A stretch of DNA of 6,237 nt, from NCBI GenBank assembly GCA_955652265.1, contig CATPBD010000167.1, positions 1-6,237 of the forward strand, in the 5' to 3' direction. The notes beneath the pieces are model-generated. The model was not told the DNA's origin and made no database searches. It worked only from the letters and a program-made list of their open reading frames with translations. This document shows, piece by piece, positions 1-6,202 of this stretch. Within the stretch, counting starts at the first letter, position 1. Each line of letters opens with the position of its first letter. The DNA is from an uncultured Gemmatimonadaceae bacterium. GTDB lineage: Bacteria > Gemmatimonadota > Gemmatimonadetes > Gemmatimonadales > Gemmatimonadaceae. Made by a program: the position numbers and the translations under genes.

Positions 1-86
1 CCCTCGGCGTCCATAAACTTCTTGACCTCGACGCCCGCATTCGGCGTGACGGCGAGATCGATTTCAGGCTGTGACGAAACTGACAT
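1..86 (-). CDS. Probable HesB/IscA-family iron-sulfur cluster assembly protein, N-terminal fragment
   Basis: The minus strand opens with an ATG at 86-84, preceded by a strong Shine-Dalgarno (GGAGG, plus-strand 91-95) four bases upstream. Twenty-eight codons and two bases are visible before the window edge. The peptide begins MSVSSQPEIDLAVTPNAG and continues with VEVKKFMDAEG. The pattern of a beta strand (IDLAVTP) and then an amphipathic helix ending in K-x-x-M-x-x-E-G is typical of the N-terminus of A-type Fe-S carriers (IscA, ErpA, SufA/HesB). These bind or transfer Fe-S clusters through three cysteines located later in the protein, which lie outside the window. The gene starts 24 bases after the stop of the symporter, so the two are probably co-transcribed, although no functional link between them is obvious. 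The family call rests on a short segment and the cysteines cannot be checked. Confidence 0.65.
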   Translation of the reverse strand, partial: MSVSSQPEIDLAVTPNAGVEVKKFMDAE

Positions 87-110
87 TTATCCTCCAGTAC
101 TCCATGAAAC

Positions 111-1949
111 TTAGGCTGGTACGCCTACTCCGGGTAGTGTTGCCGGCTCCTCGCGGAAAGAGCGCGCGATCCAGCTAAACGCGACCACCGCGATAGCCAG
201 CATTACAAAGCCTTCGACCAGGTTCCCAAGCACCAACTTACCGATCCCGAACAGAGTGGAGTACACTGCCACGATGCCGGCGATCCAGTTCGTCCAGGCC
301 AGCGCGCCCCCGGGAATGCTCTCCCGACCGAACCCGGCGCGCTCCGAAACTCGCACCCACCCGGGCCCGCCGGGCCGCACCCGCCGGTAGAACGCCTCCA
401 GCACCCTGTCAGGCTCCGGTTTGGTGGCAAAGGTCACCCCTAACCAGACGACTGTACTCACCGCTACGGTAACGAGCATTACCCAGGCGTCGGCGCGCAG
501 GTCGCCAGCGGCGAATCGTGGCTTGATGACGTTGATTGCGGTCACCGACACGACGAAAGAGGCGATCATCGCACTGATCTCGCTCCAAGCGTTGATGCGC
601 CACCAGTACCAGCGGAGAATCAGCACGAGCCCTGTGCCCGAACCGAGCGCCAACAGAAACTTCCACGCGCCCTCGATCGTTCCGAGAAAGTGAGTAACGA
701 CCGCTGAGGCGAGGAACAGGAAAATCGTTGCCCAACGAGAAATCGCCACGTAATGCTTCTCCGTGGCGGTGCGGTTGAGGAATCGCTTGTAGAAATCGTT
801 GACGAGGTAGGACGCACCCCAATTGAGCTGAGTCCCGACGGTGGACATATACGCCGCCGCGAAGCCCGCCATCATGAACCCTCGCCAGGGCGTCGGAAGG
901 AGATCTACGAACGCCTGCACGTAGGCGGCTTCGTGATCGTGGGTCGGGCCGATACCGGCGGGATACAGCAGCACCGTGCAGAGTCCGGTGATGATCCACG
1001 GCCACGGTCTGATCGCGTAGTGCGCGACATTGAAGAAGAGAGTGGCCAGGACTCCGTCACGCTCTGTTTTGGCGGAAAAAATTCGCTGTGCCACGTAACC
1101 ACCACCGCCAGGCTCTGCGCCCGGATACCACGCCGCCCACCATTGGACCGAGAGGAATACGCCCAGCGCGAGCAGGGGCATCCACGGATAGGCCTCGATT
1201 CCATTTGGCGTGATTTTCACGGGAAGCACCGACAACGCGGCGTCGGCGCTTCCAAAATGAGTCGTGAGGCCATCCTTGAGCTTGTCCATTCCGCCTACAG
1301 CGCGCACCGCGTACACGGCGAGAACTATGACCGCGCTCATCTTGATGACGAACTGGACGAGATCGGTCCAGAGCACGGCCCACATTCCCGCGCCGGCCGA
1401 ATACGCAACCGTGATTATGAAGCAGATCCCGACCGCGATCACTTCTCCGGGAACGTTGAATCCGAGAAGGTTGACGTCGCGGAGGCCGAGCGAGATCGTG
1501 AGGATCTTGATCATTGCCTTGGTCACCCAACCAAGGATTATGAGGTTGATCGGGATTGCGAGGTAGAGCGCGCGGAACCCGCGCAGTGCGGCGGCGGGCC
1601 GGCCGCTATAGCGGATTTCTGCAAACTCGACATCCGTCATGACGTGCGCGCGTCGCCACAGTCGGGCGAAGAAGAAAACGGTCAGCATGCCGCTCATCAG
1701 CATGTTCCACCACAGCCAGTTTCCGGCGACGCCGTGCGCGGAAACGAGACCCGTCACGACCAGCGGGGTGTCGGCCGCAAACGTCGTCGCGACCATTGAT
1801 GCTCCCGCCAGCCACCAGGTGACCTGGCGTCCGGAGAGGAAGTACTCGTTGAGGCTCTCGCCTCCGCGTTTAGTGAAGTAGAGTCCGATGCCTACCGAGA
1901 GGATGAAGTAGGCAGCGACAATCGCCCAGTCGATCGCAGTCAGCGCCAT
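111..1949 (-). CDS. Sodium:solute symporter (SSS/SLC5 family), substrate unknown
   Basis: This is an integral inner-membrane protein of 612 residues from the ATG at 1949-1947. A TTG at 1976 would add nine residues (MPGHLNPSL). I prefer the ATG because it places the first membrane helix (IDWAIVAAYFILSVGIGLYF) right at the N-terminus, as in the family; neither start has a convincing Shine-Dalgarno. Thirteen to fifteen hydrophobic segments are readable. Family-like features include FLSGRQVTWWLAG followed by ASMVATTFAADTPL near the second helix, the loop VEFAEIRYSGRPAAALRGFR, and the later helix MSTVGTQLNWGASYLVND, which corresponds to the conserved Na+-site region. SSS proteins use the sodium gradient to import sugars, amino acids, organic acids or similar solutes. 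The substrate cannot be read from sequence. The gene is divergent from a NamZ-type muramidase, which makes N-acetylmuramic acid or a muropeptide product a reasonable guess. The family call is firm; the substrate is inference. Confidence 0.93.
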   Translation of the reverse strand: MALTAIDWAIVAAYFILSVGIGLYFTKRGGESLNEYFLSGRQVTWWLAGASMVATTFAADTPLVVTGLVSAHGVAGNWLWWNMLMSGMLTVFFFARLWRRAHVMTDVEFAEIRYSGRPAAALRGFRALYLAIPINLIILGWVTKAMIKILTISLGLRDVNLLGFNVPGEVIAVGICFIITVAYSAGAGMWAVLWTDLVQFVIKMSAVIVLAVYAVRAVGGMDKLKDGLTTHFGSADAALSVLPVKITPNGIEAYPWMPLLALGVFLSVQWWAAWYPGAEPGGGGYVAQRIFSAKTERDGVLATLFFNVAHYAIRPWPWIITGLCTVLLYPAGIGPTHDHEAAYVQAFVDLLPTPWRGFMMAGFAAAYMSTVGTQLNWGASYLVNDFYKRFLNRTATEKHYVAISRWATIFLFLASAVVTHFLGTIEGAWKFLLALGSGTGLVLILRWYWWRINAWSEISAMIASFVVSVTAINVIKPRFAAGDLRADAWVMLVTVAVSTVVWLGVTFATKPEPDRVLEAFYRRVRPGGPGWVRVSERAGFGRESIPGGALAWTNWIAGIVAVYSTLFGIGKLVLGNLVEGFVMLAIAVVAFSWIARSFREEPATLPGVGVPA

Positions 1950-2028
1950 AAGTGAGGGATTGAGGTGGCCAGGCAAGACGTTTGCGTTGGTCGCTCCGGT
2001 CCGTCAGCGCTCCGGAACGCCACCGTGT

Positions 2029-2056
2029 ATCATATTGGTACCTCCGACACAACCAA
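2029..2056 (-). promoter_or_regulatory. Possible sigma-70-type promoter for the symporter gene
   Basis: In the divergent intergenic region the minus strand carries TATGAT (plus 2029-2034), five of six matches to the -10 consensus, and TTGGTT (plus 2051-2056), three of six matches to the -35, separated by 16 bases. Transcription would begin near 2022 and leave a leader of about 70 bases before the ATG at 1949. The -10 is good but the -35 is weak. No comparably clear plus-strand promoter for the muramidase gene was found in the same interval. Confidence 0.35.
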
Positions 2057-2075
2057 AATTACCGGACAATCCTCG

Positions 2076-3371
2076 ATGATGCGATACAATCGGCTGCTAG
2101 CAGTGCTCCTCCCTGTCTGCGGCGGCTGTGTGGTAGTCAACCAGAATCTCGACCCGACTTCGGAGCTGGCCGAAGCCAGAGTAAAACCAGGAATCACCGT
2201 TCTGCTGAGCGATAGCTTACATCTCATTCGCGGAAAGCGCATCGGCCTGCTCACCAATCAAACCGGGATCAACGAAAGGGGAACTTCCGATATCGACCTG
2301 CTGAGGGACCGAAGAGCGCGCGACGCCAACGTGCAGCTGGTGCAACTTTTCTCTCCGGAGCACGGGCTCCGCGGCACGGAGGACAGGCCGAACATCGAGA
2401 GTGGCGTGGACGCGAAAAGCGGATTGCCGGTCTACTCGCTGTACGGCCAGCAGACGATGGCTCCCCCAGACAGCATTCTCGGACGACTCGACGCACTCGT
2501 CTTCGACCTTCAGGATATCGGCACCCGCACCTGGACCTACGTCGGGGCGATGGTGTACTCGATGCGCGCTTCCGCGCGAGTCCACAAGCCGTTCATCGTT
2601 CTTGATCGGCCGAACCCGATCACCGGCTACATCATCGAAGGGCCGGTGCTCGACAACTCGCTCGCGAACCCCGAAGATCCGACGCCCGGACGACCGGGGC
2701 TCGCCTACGCGCTCTGGCCGATTCCGTTGCGTCACGGGATGACGATCGGCGAGCTGGCGCTCTACTTCAACGACGTCATGAAGATCCACGCCGAACTCCG
2801 CGTCGTTCCCGCTCAGGGGTGGAGGAGAGACGTGTGGTTTGATCTCACCGGTTTGCCGTGGGTCAAGCCGTCACCCAACATGCCGTCGCTACAGAGCGCA
2901 ATGGTTTATCCCGGGCTCGTCGCGTTCGAGGCAACGAATCTGTCGGTGGGACGAGGAACGCCCGAGGCGTTTCAACGTGTCGGAGCGCCGTGGTTAAACG
3001 CCGCGGCGACGGTTGCGCTTCTCAGGGATCGCGAGATCCCGGGCGTACGGTTCTACGCGGAAAGTTTTACTCCAGTGAACCCGACAGACGGCAAGTACGG
3101 CGGGCAGACCATTCCAGGAATCAGGGTTAGTGTCACCAATCGAAGCGCGCTGCAATCGGCGCGGGTGGGAGCCACGCTGCTGTGGGCAATCAACAAGACC
3201 GCGGGCACCAGATTGATCATTGATAACCGCGGCTTCGACCTCAGGTTCGGCGCACCGGCAGTGAGGGAAGCGCTTCTTCGCGGCGTCGATCCGGATGTGC
3301 TTATCGACCGCGAGTACAAGGCCGCGTACGCGTTCAGGGAACGGACCCGGCAGTACCTTATCTATAGGTGA
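2076..3371 (+). CDS. namZ: DUF1343 / NamZ-type exo-beta-N-acetylmuramidase, exported, possibly a lipoprotein
   Basis: The protein has 431 residues from the ATG at 2076. The open frame extends upstream to a TTG at 1965, but those 37 residues are not signal-like, whereas MMRYNRLLAVLLPVCGGC from the ATG is a short signal peptide. Cys18 could be lipidated, but its -3 residue is Cys (CGG-C), so the lipobox is imperfect. The frame also offers an immediate second ATG at 2079. Family-type motifs are IGLLTNQTG (57-64), FSPEHG (92-97, with Glu95 in the position expected for the catalytic acid of NamZ proteins), FDLQDIGTRTWTY (143-155), LDRPNPITG (176-184), LRHGMTIGEL (218-227), PSPNMPS (265-271) and FEATNLSVGRGT (284-295). 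The length fits the family. Characterised NamZ enzymes (Bacillus subtilis YbbC) remove terminal MurNAc from peptidoglycan fragments. The divergent symporter may import the product. No clear Shine-Dalgarno precedes the start. The family is firm; enzymatic activity is inferred. Confidence 0.9.
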   Translation: MMRYNRLLAVLLPVCGGCVVVNQNLDPTSELAEARVKPGITVLLSDSLHLIRGKRIGLLTNQTGINERGTSDIDLLRDRRARDANVQLVQLFSPEHGLRGTEDRPNIESGVDAKSGLPVYSLYGQQTMAPPDSILGRLDALVFDLQDIGTRTWTYVGAMVYSMRASARVHKPFIVLDRPNPITGYIIEGPVLDNSLANPEDPTPGRPGLAYALWPIPLRHGMTIGELALYFNDVMKIHAELRVVPAQGWRRDVWFDLTGLPWVKPSPNMPSLQSAMVYPGLVAFEATNLSVGRGTPEAFQRVGAPWLNAAATVALLRDREIPGVRFYAESFTPVNPTDGKYGGQTIPGIRVSVTNRSALQSARVGATLLWAINKTAGTRLIIDNRGFDLRFGAPAVREALLRGVDPDVLIDREYKAAYAFRERTRQYLIYR

Positions 3372-3388
3372 CGGAAGGATTGAAGCGA

Positions 3389-3574
3389 ACTGCAACAGAA
3401 CAGGCGAGAGTTGTCAGTAGCACAAATGCCAGTTTTTTAGTCACTGCGCTCTGACTTCAATACTGGCGTTACGGCACAAGCAGTTGCTCTGAACGCCACC
3501 GGGATAAGTCTAGGCGTAGTGAACTGACAACTAACATCTACGCTTCTGGAAACTCTCGCCCGTTCTGTTGCAGT
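3389..3574. repeat. 186-base near-palindromic element (long imperfect hairpin; MITE-like or structured RNA)
   Basis: The outer arms 3389-3412 and 3551-3574 are reverse complements at 23 of 24 positions; the only mismatch is A3402 opposite C3561. The symmetry continues inward in the same register (paired coordinates sum to 6963) through 3415-3417/3546-3548, 3419-3421/3542-3544, 3426-3428/3535-3537, 3431-3434/3529-3532, 3441-3449/3514-3522 and 3453-3457/3506-3510. A one-base shift then gives 3464-3470/3492-3498, and 3473-3476/3485-3488 closes around an eight-base loop. From 3389 to 3463 I count 51 Watson-Crick pairs in 75 ungapped positions, plus 5 G-U pairs. No run of T follows either arm on either strand, so it is not a standard intrinsic terminator. 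No clear target-site duplication is visible. It starts 17 bases after the namZ stop. A diverging fold-back or MITE-type element and a stable noncoding RNA are both compatible. Confidence 0.8.
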
Positions 3575-3643
3575 CAAACTAGTATCCCGCGCCCGAAGCA
3601 CATCTCTTGCAACGCCTGGCATTCCGCAGTCCCAATACTCTAC

Positions 3644-3648
3644 GGAGG
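3644..3648 (+). promoter_or_regulatory. Shine-Dalgarno fixing the start of the small lipoprotein gene
   Basis: GGAGG sits six bases before the ATG at 3655. It decides between that ATG and upstream start codons of the same frame (from 3607), which would place charged residues ahead of the signal peptide. Confidence 0.75.
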
Positions 3649-3654
3649 CACCGC

Positions 3655-3987
3655 ATGCGTGTTCTTATGGTCTCGCTGTCAATGTTGGCGCTCGCTGCGT
3701 GCACTTCCGGGCGGCAGGTCGAAGTGCGCACCGGGCCCGAGCCAACGGTTGACACCTCGATCAATCTGACGAACAATCTGAGTCAGGCTGTGAACGTCTA
3801 CGTCGTTAGCGGCGGAAACGACATCTTCCTCAAGCAGGTATCAGCGAACAGTGTGGATCACATTCCCGTAGCGGGAGTTCCGGCGGGCGCGACGGTGAAC
3901 CTTCGTGCTGTGACGGTCGATGGAACTCGCACCTACACGAAGAACAACGTAACCCTTTCCAGCGCGTACGACTGGCGTCTGCCGTGA
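3655..3987 (+). CDS. Small secreted lipoprotein of unknown function
   Basis: The product has 110 residues. The start at 3655 gives a textbook lipoprotein signal: MRV, then a hydrophobic stretch and the lipobox LAAC with Cys16 as the lipidated residue (cleavage before C-T-S-G). Threonine follows the cysteine, which under the E. coli sorting rule favours the outer membrane. The mature part of about 95 residues has a low-complexity linker (residues 17-34), then alternating polar and hydrophobic strands (INLTNNLSQAVNVYVVSGG, IFLKQVSANSVDHIPV, ATVNLRAVTVDGTRTYTKNNVTL) and ends DWRLP. This suggests one small all-beta domain without cysteines or obvious catalytic residues. It is preceded by the palindromic element and followed by an intrinsic terminator, so it looks like a single-gene unit. 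I do not recognise the family and assign no function. Confidence 0.85.
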   Translation: MRVLMVSLSMLALAACTSGRQVEVRTGPEPTVDTSINLTNNLSQAVNVYVVSGGNDIFLKQVSANSVDHIPVAGVPAGATVNLRAVTVDGTRTYTKNNVTLSSAYDWRLP

Positions 3988-4051
3988 CGAACAAGTGTCT
4001 CTCGAGCTAGGGCACTGCTGGCAATAGGTCGTTGAAGGGCTTAGTTTCAGG

Positions 4052-4084
4052 GGGCCGGCGTGTTTTGCACGACGGCCCTTTTTT
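4052..4084 (+). terminator. Rho-independent terminator after the small lipoprotein gene
   Basis: GGGCCG (4052-4057) pairs with CGGCCC (4073-4078) and CGTG (4059-4062) with CACG (4068-4071), with one G/A mismatch (4058/4072), a TTTTG loop and six T (4079-4084) directly after the stem. It lies 64 bases downstream of the lipoprotein stop. It separates that gene from the inositol-lipid genes and has no matching T-run on the minus strand. Confidence 0.92.
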
Positions 4085-4148
4085 GTGCGCCGTCAGCCCG
4101 AGGAGCCGGCACGTCGGCCAGTTCCCGCTCACCGCCGGCCCCTGCTGA

Positions 4149-4850
4149 ATGCCAAGTCCCACCGATTATGTAAAGAACGGAGTACTGCGCGCGCTCGATC
4201 CGGCGGTGAGTTTTCTCGCGCGGCGCAACGTCAGTCCCAACAAGATTACCACGGTTGGAACTCTTCTGACGGTCGCCGCGGGAGTAGTCTATGCGACCGG
4301 TCACATCATGACGGCCGGCTGGTTGATGTCACTGACTGCGTTCTTTGATGTGGTTGATGGGCAGGTGGCGAGGAAAACAGGCAGGTCGACCGTTTTCGGT
4401 GCGTTCTACGATTCCACCCTCGACCGCATCGCCGACGGAGCGTTGATGGCGGGTCTCACCGTGTTTTACGCCACGAGCCCCGTTCACCACAACCTCTACA
4501 TGGTGGTTGTCTGCCTCGTCGGGATCATCGGAACTTTTGTGGTTTCCTACACGCGAGCGCGCGCGGAATCCCTGGGCATCGACGCGAAGGTTGGAGTAAT
4601 GCAGCGTCCGGAGCGTATTGTTCTTCTGTCAGCCCCGCAGGCACTGTTCGGACTTTTCTGGAACGGCTGGGTGTTGATGGGCATCATCGTTCTTCTCTCC
4701 GTGACCGCCTGGATCACGGCCGTACAGCGGATCGCCTTCGTTTATCGCGCGACAAAACACCTCGACTCCAAGCCGATTCACATCATCAGCGATCCCGCGT
4801 CGCCACCGAAAGCGACGGGAGTATCAGCGACGCGACGGGCACAATCCTAA
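4149..4850 (+). CDS. CDP-alcohol phosphatidyltransferase, probable phosphatidylinositol-phosphate synthase
   Basis: This is a 233-residue membrane protein. An in-frame TGA directly precedes the ATG at 4149, so this is the furthest upstream start, although no Shine-Dalgarno is evident. The family signature D-x2-D-G-x2-A-R-x8-G-x3-D-x3-D is complete: Asp67, Asp70, Gly71, Ala74, Arg75, Gly84, Asp88 and Asp92. The four aspartates bind the two metal ions and the CDP-diacylglycerol head. About six membrane helices are readable, the first at residues 33-51. The segment SYTRARAE (133-140) followed by RPER (153-156) resembles the region that forms the inositol-phosphate pocket in bacterial phosphatidylinositol-phosphate synthases. 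The next gene makes inositol phosphate, so the likely reaction is CDP-diacylglycerol plus inositol phosphate giving phosphatidylinositol phosphate and CMP at the cytoplasmic membrane. Phosphatidylglycerophosphate synthase is the main alternative. The superfamily is certain; the acceptor is inferred from context. Confidence 0.9.
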   Translation: MPSPTDYVKNGVLRALDPAVSFLARRNVSPNKITTVGTLLTVAAGVVYATGHIMTAGWLMSLTAFFDVVDGQVARKTGRSTVFGAFYDSTLDRIADGALMAGLTVFYATSPVHHNLYMVVVCLVGIIGTFVVSYTRARAESLGIDAKVGVMQRPERIVLLSAPQALFGLFWNGWVLMGIIVLLSVTAWITAVQRIAFVYRATKHLDSKPIHIISDPASPPKATGVSATRRAQS

Positions 4851-4870
4851 ACACACAACGGAGATAGAAA

Positions 4871-6202
4871 TTGGTCAGATCGTCCTCTAGTAGCGCCCCG
4901 AAGTCGATAGCGCCGGCCACCGGTCGTCTGGGCATACTGACGCCGGGGCTCGGCGCAGTGGCCACAACCTTCATGGCCGGGGTCGAGAGCATCCGGCGCG
5001 GTCGCTCCAAGCCTATCGGCTCGCTGACGCAAATGGCGACCATCCGCCTCGGAAAGAGAACGGACAAACGCGCTCCGCTGATCAAGGACCTCGTCCCGCT
5101 CGCCAAGCTGGACGACATCGTCTTCGGCGCGTGGGATCCGATTCCGGATGACGCGCTGACGGCCGCGAGAAAGGCAGGCGTCCTCGACGAACGGGACATC
5201 GAGCCGGTTGCGGATTTCCTGAAAGCCATCAAGCCAATGCCCGCGGTGTTCGACAACAAGTATGTAACGCGCATTCACGGCACGAACGTGAAGAAGGGAA
5301 AGACGAAGCGCGATCTGGCGGAGCAGCTGCGTCAGGACATGAGGGATTTCAAGGCGAAGAACAAGTGCGATCGCCTGGTCATCGTTTGGTGCGCATCCAC
5401 CGAGATCTACCTCAAGGCTGGTCCGCAGCACGCGACCATCGAGCAGTTCGAGAAGGCGATGGAGAAGAATGACGACGCGATCGCCCCGTCGATGCTCTAC
5501 GCCTATGCAGCAATCATGGAAGGCATTCCGTTTGCCAACGGAGCGCCCAACCTGTGCGTGGATACGCCCGCGCTTCTGAAGCTCGCACAGGACCGCGGCG
5601 TCCCGATTTCCGGGAAGGACTTCAAGACCGGCCAGACCTGGATGAAGACGATTGTGGCGCCGGGACTGAAAGCGCGCATGCTCGGCCTCGCCGGTTGGTA
5701 TTCGACCAACATCCTCGGCAACCGCGACGGAGAGGTGCTCGACGATCCGCAGTCGTTCAAGACGAAAGAGGAATCCAAGCTGAGCGTGCTTCATACCATC
5801 CTGCAGCCCGAGCTGTACCCCGATCTCTACAAGGATTTCACGCACGTCGTTCGCATCAACTACTACCCGCCCCGCGGAGACAACAAGGAAGGCTGGGACA
5901 ACATCGACATCGTCGGGTGGATGAACTACCCGATGCAGATCAAGATCAACTTCCTTTGCCGGGATTCGATTCTCGCGGCGCCGATCGTGCTCGATCTGGC
6001 GCTGTTCTCGGATTTTGCCCAGCGCGCGGGAATGAAGGGCATCCAGGAGTGGCTGTCGTTTTATTACATGAGTCCGATGGCCGCGCCGGGACTGCAGCCC
6101 GAGCACGACCTGTTCATTCAGCAGACGAAGCTCAAGAACACGCTCCGTCACTTGATGGGTGAGGAGCAGATCACCCATTTGGGTCTGGAGTACTACGCGT
6201 GA
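4871..6202 (+). CDS. ino1: myo-Inositol-1-phosphate synthase
   Basis: The 443-residue cytosolic enzyme converts glucose-6-phosphate to inositol 1-phosphate (also named 3-phosphate) using bound NAD. The start is a TTG at 4871, with GGAG at 4860-4863 seven bases upstream. The first in-frame ATG (residue 35) falls inside the dinucleotide fold, so the TTG is needed. The Rossmann loop is TPGLGAVATT (24-33). Further family motifs are VFGAWDP (84-90), SGKDFKTGQT (247-256), STNILGNRDG (278-287), FKTKEESKLS (296-305) and LCRDSILAAP (362-371). Lys299 and Lys303 lie where the yeast enzyme has its catalytic lysine pair. The length is between the short actinobacterial forms and the longer eukaryotic ones. 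It begins 20 bases after the phosphatidyltransferase stop, which indicates an operon for inositol phospholipid. A long antisense frame over it is a shadow. Confidence 0.95.
   Translation: MVRSSSSSAPKSIAPATGRLGILTPGLGAVATTFMAGVESIRRGRSKPIGSLTQMATIRLGKRTDKRAPLIKDLVPLAKLDDIVFGAWDPIPDDALTAARKAGVLDERDIEPVADFLKAIKPMPAVFDNKYVTRIHGTNVKKGKTKRDLAEQLRQDMRDFKAKNKCDRLVIVWCASTEIYLKAGPQHATIEQFEKAMEKNDDAIAPSMLYAYAAIMEGIPFANGAPNLCVDTPALLKLAQDRGVPISGKDFKTGQTWMKTIVAPGLKARMLGLAGWYSTNILGNRDGEVLDDPQSFKTKEESKLSVLHTILQPELYPDLYKDFTHVVRINYYPPRGDNKEGWDNIDIVGWMNYPMQIKINFLCRDSILAAPIVLDLALFSDFAQRAGMKGIQEWLSFYYMSPMAAPGLQPEHDLFIQQTKLKNTLRHLMGEEQITHLGLEYYA

Noticed and set aside
753..1799. 348-codon plus-strand open frame
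   Set aside because: It is antisense to the symporter gene, its protein is extremely rich in charged residues and His without any domain-like pattern, and it has no start-site support.
1965..2075. N-terminal extension of the muramidase from TTG 1965
   Set aside because: The added 37 residues are not hydrophobic and overlap the 5' end of the divergent symporter region; the ATG at 2076 yields a signal peptide.
3389..3574. 6S RNA, integron attC site or intrinsic terminator as explanations of the palindrome
   Set aside because: The length resembles 6S RNA, but I see no clear central bubble arrangement or promoter. There are no RYYYAAC/GTTRRRY core sites bounding it as in attC, and no T-run follows either arm.
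3437..3622. 61-codon minus-strand open frame across the intergenic palindrome
   Set aside because: It spans half of the inverted repeat, has no Shine-Dalgarno or family signal, and is best explained as chance.
3607..3654. Upstream extension of the small lipoprotein, and promoter-like TTGCAA (3607-3612) with AATACT (3634-3639)
   Set aside because: The extension would precede a perfect signal peptide and Shine-Dalgarno at 3644-3657. The two hexamers are 21 bases apart, too far for a normal promoter.
4085..4148. GAGGAG near 4100-4105 as a ribosome-binding site for the phosphatidyltransferase
   Set aside because: It is more than 40 bases from the ATG, and an in-frame stop lies directly before 4149, so it cannot serve this start.
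4847..6178. 443-codon minus-strand open frame
   Set aside because: It lies antisense to the well-supported inositol-phosphate synthase, has a composition rich in Arg, His, Leu and Val typical of a shadow frame, and shows no recognisable motif.
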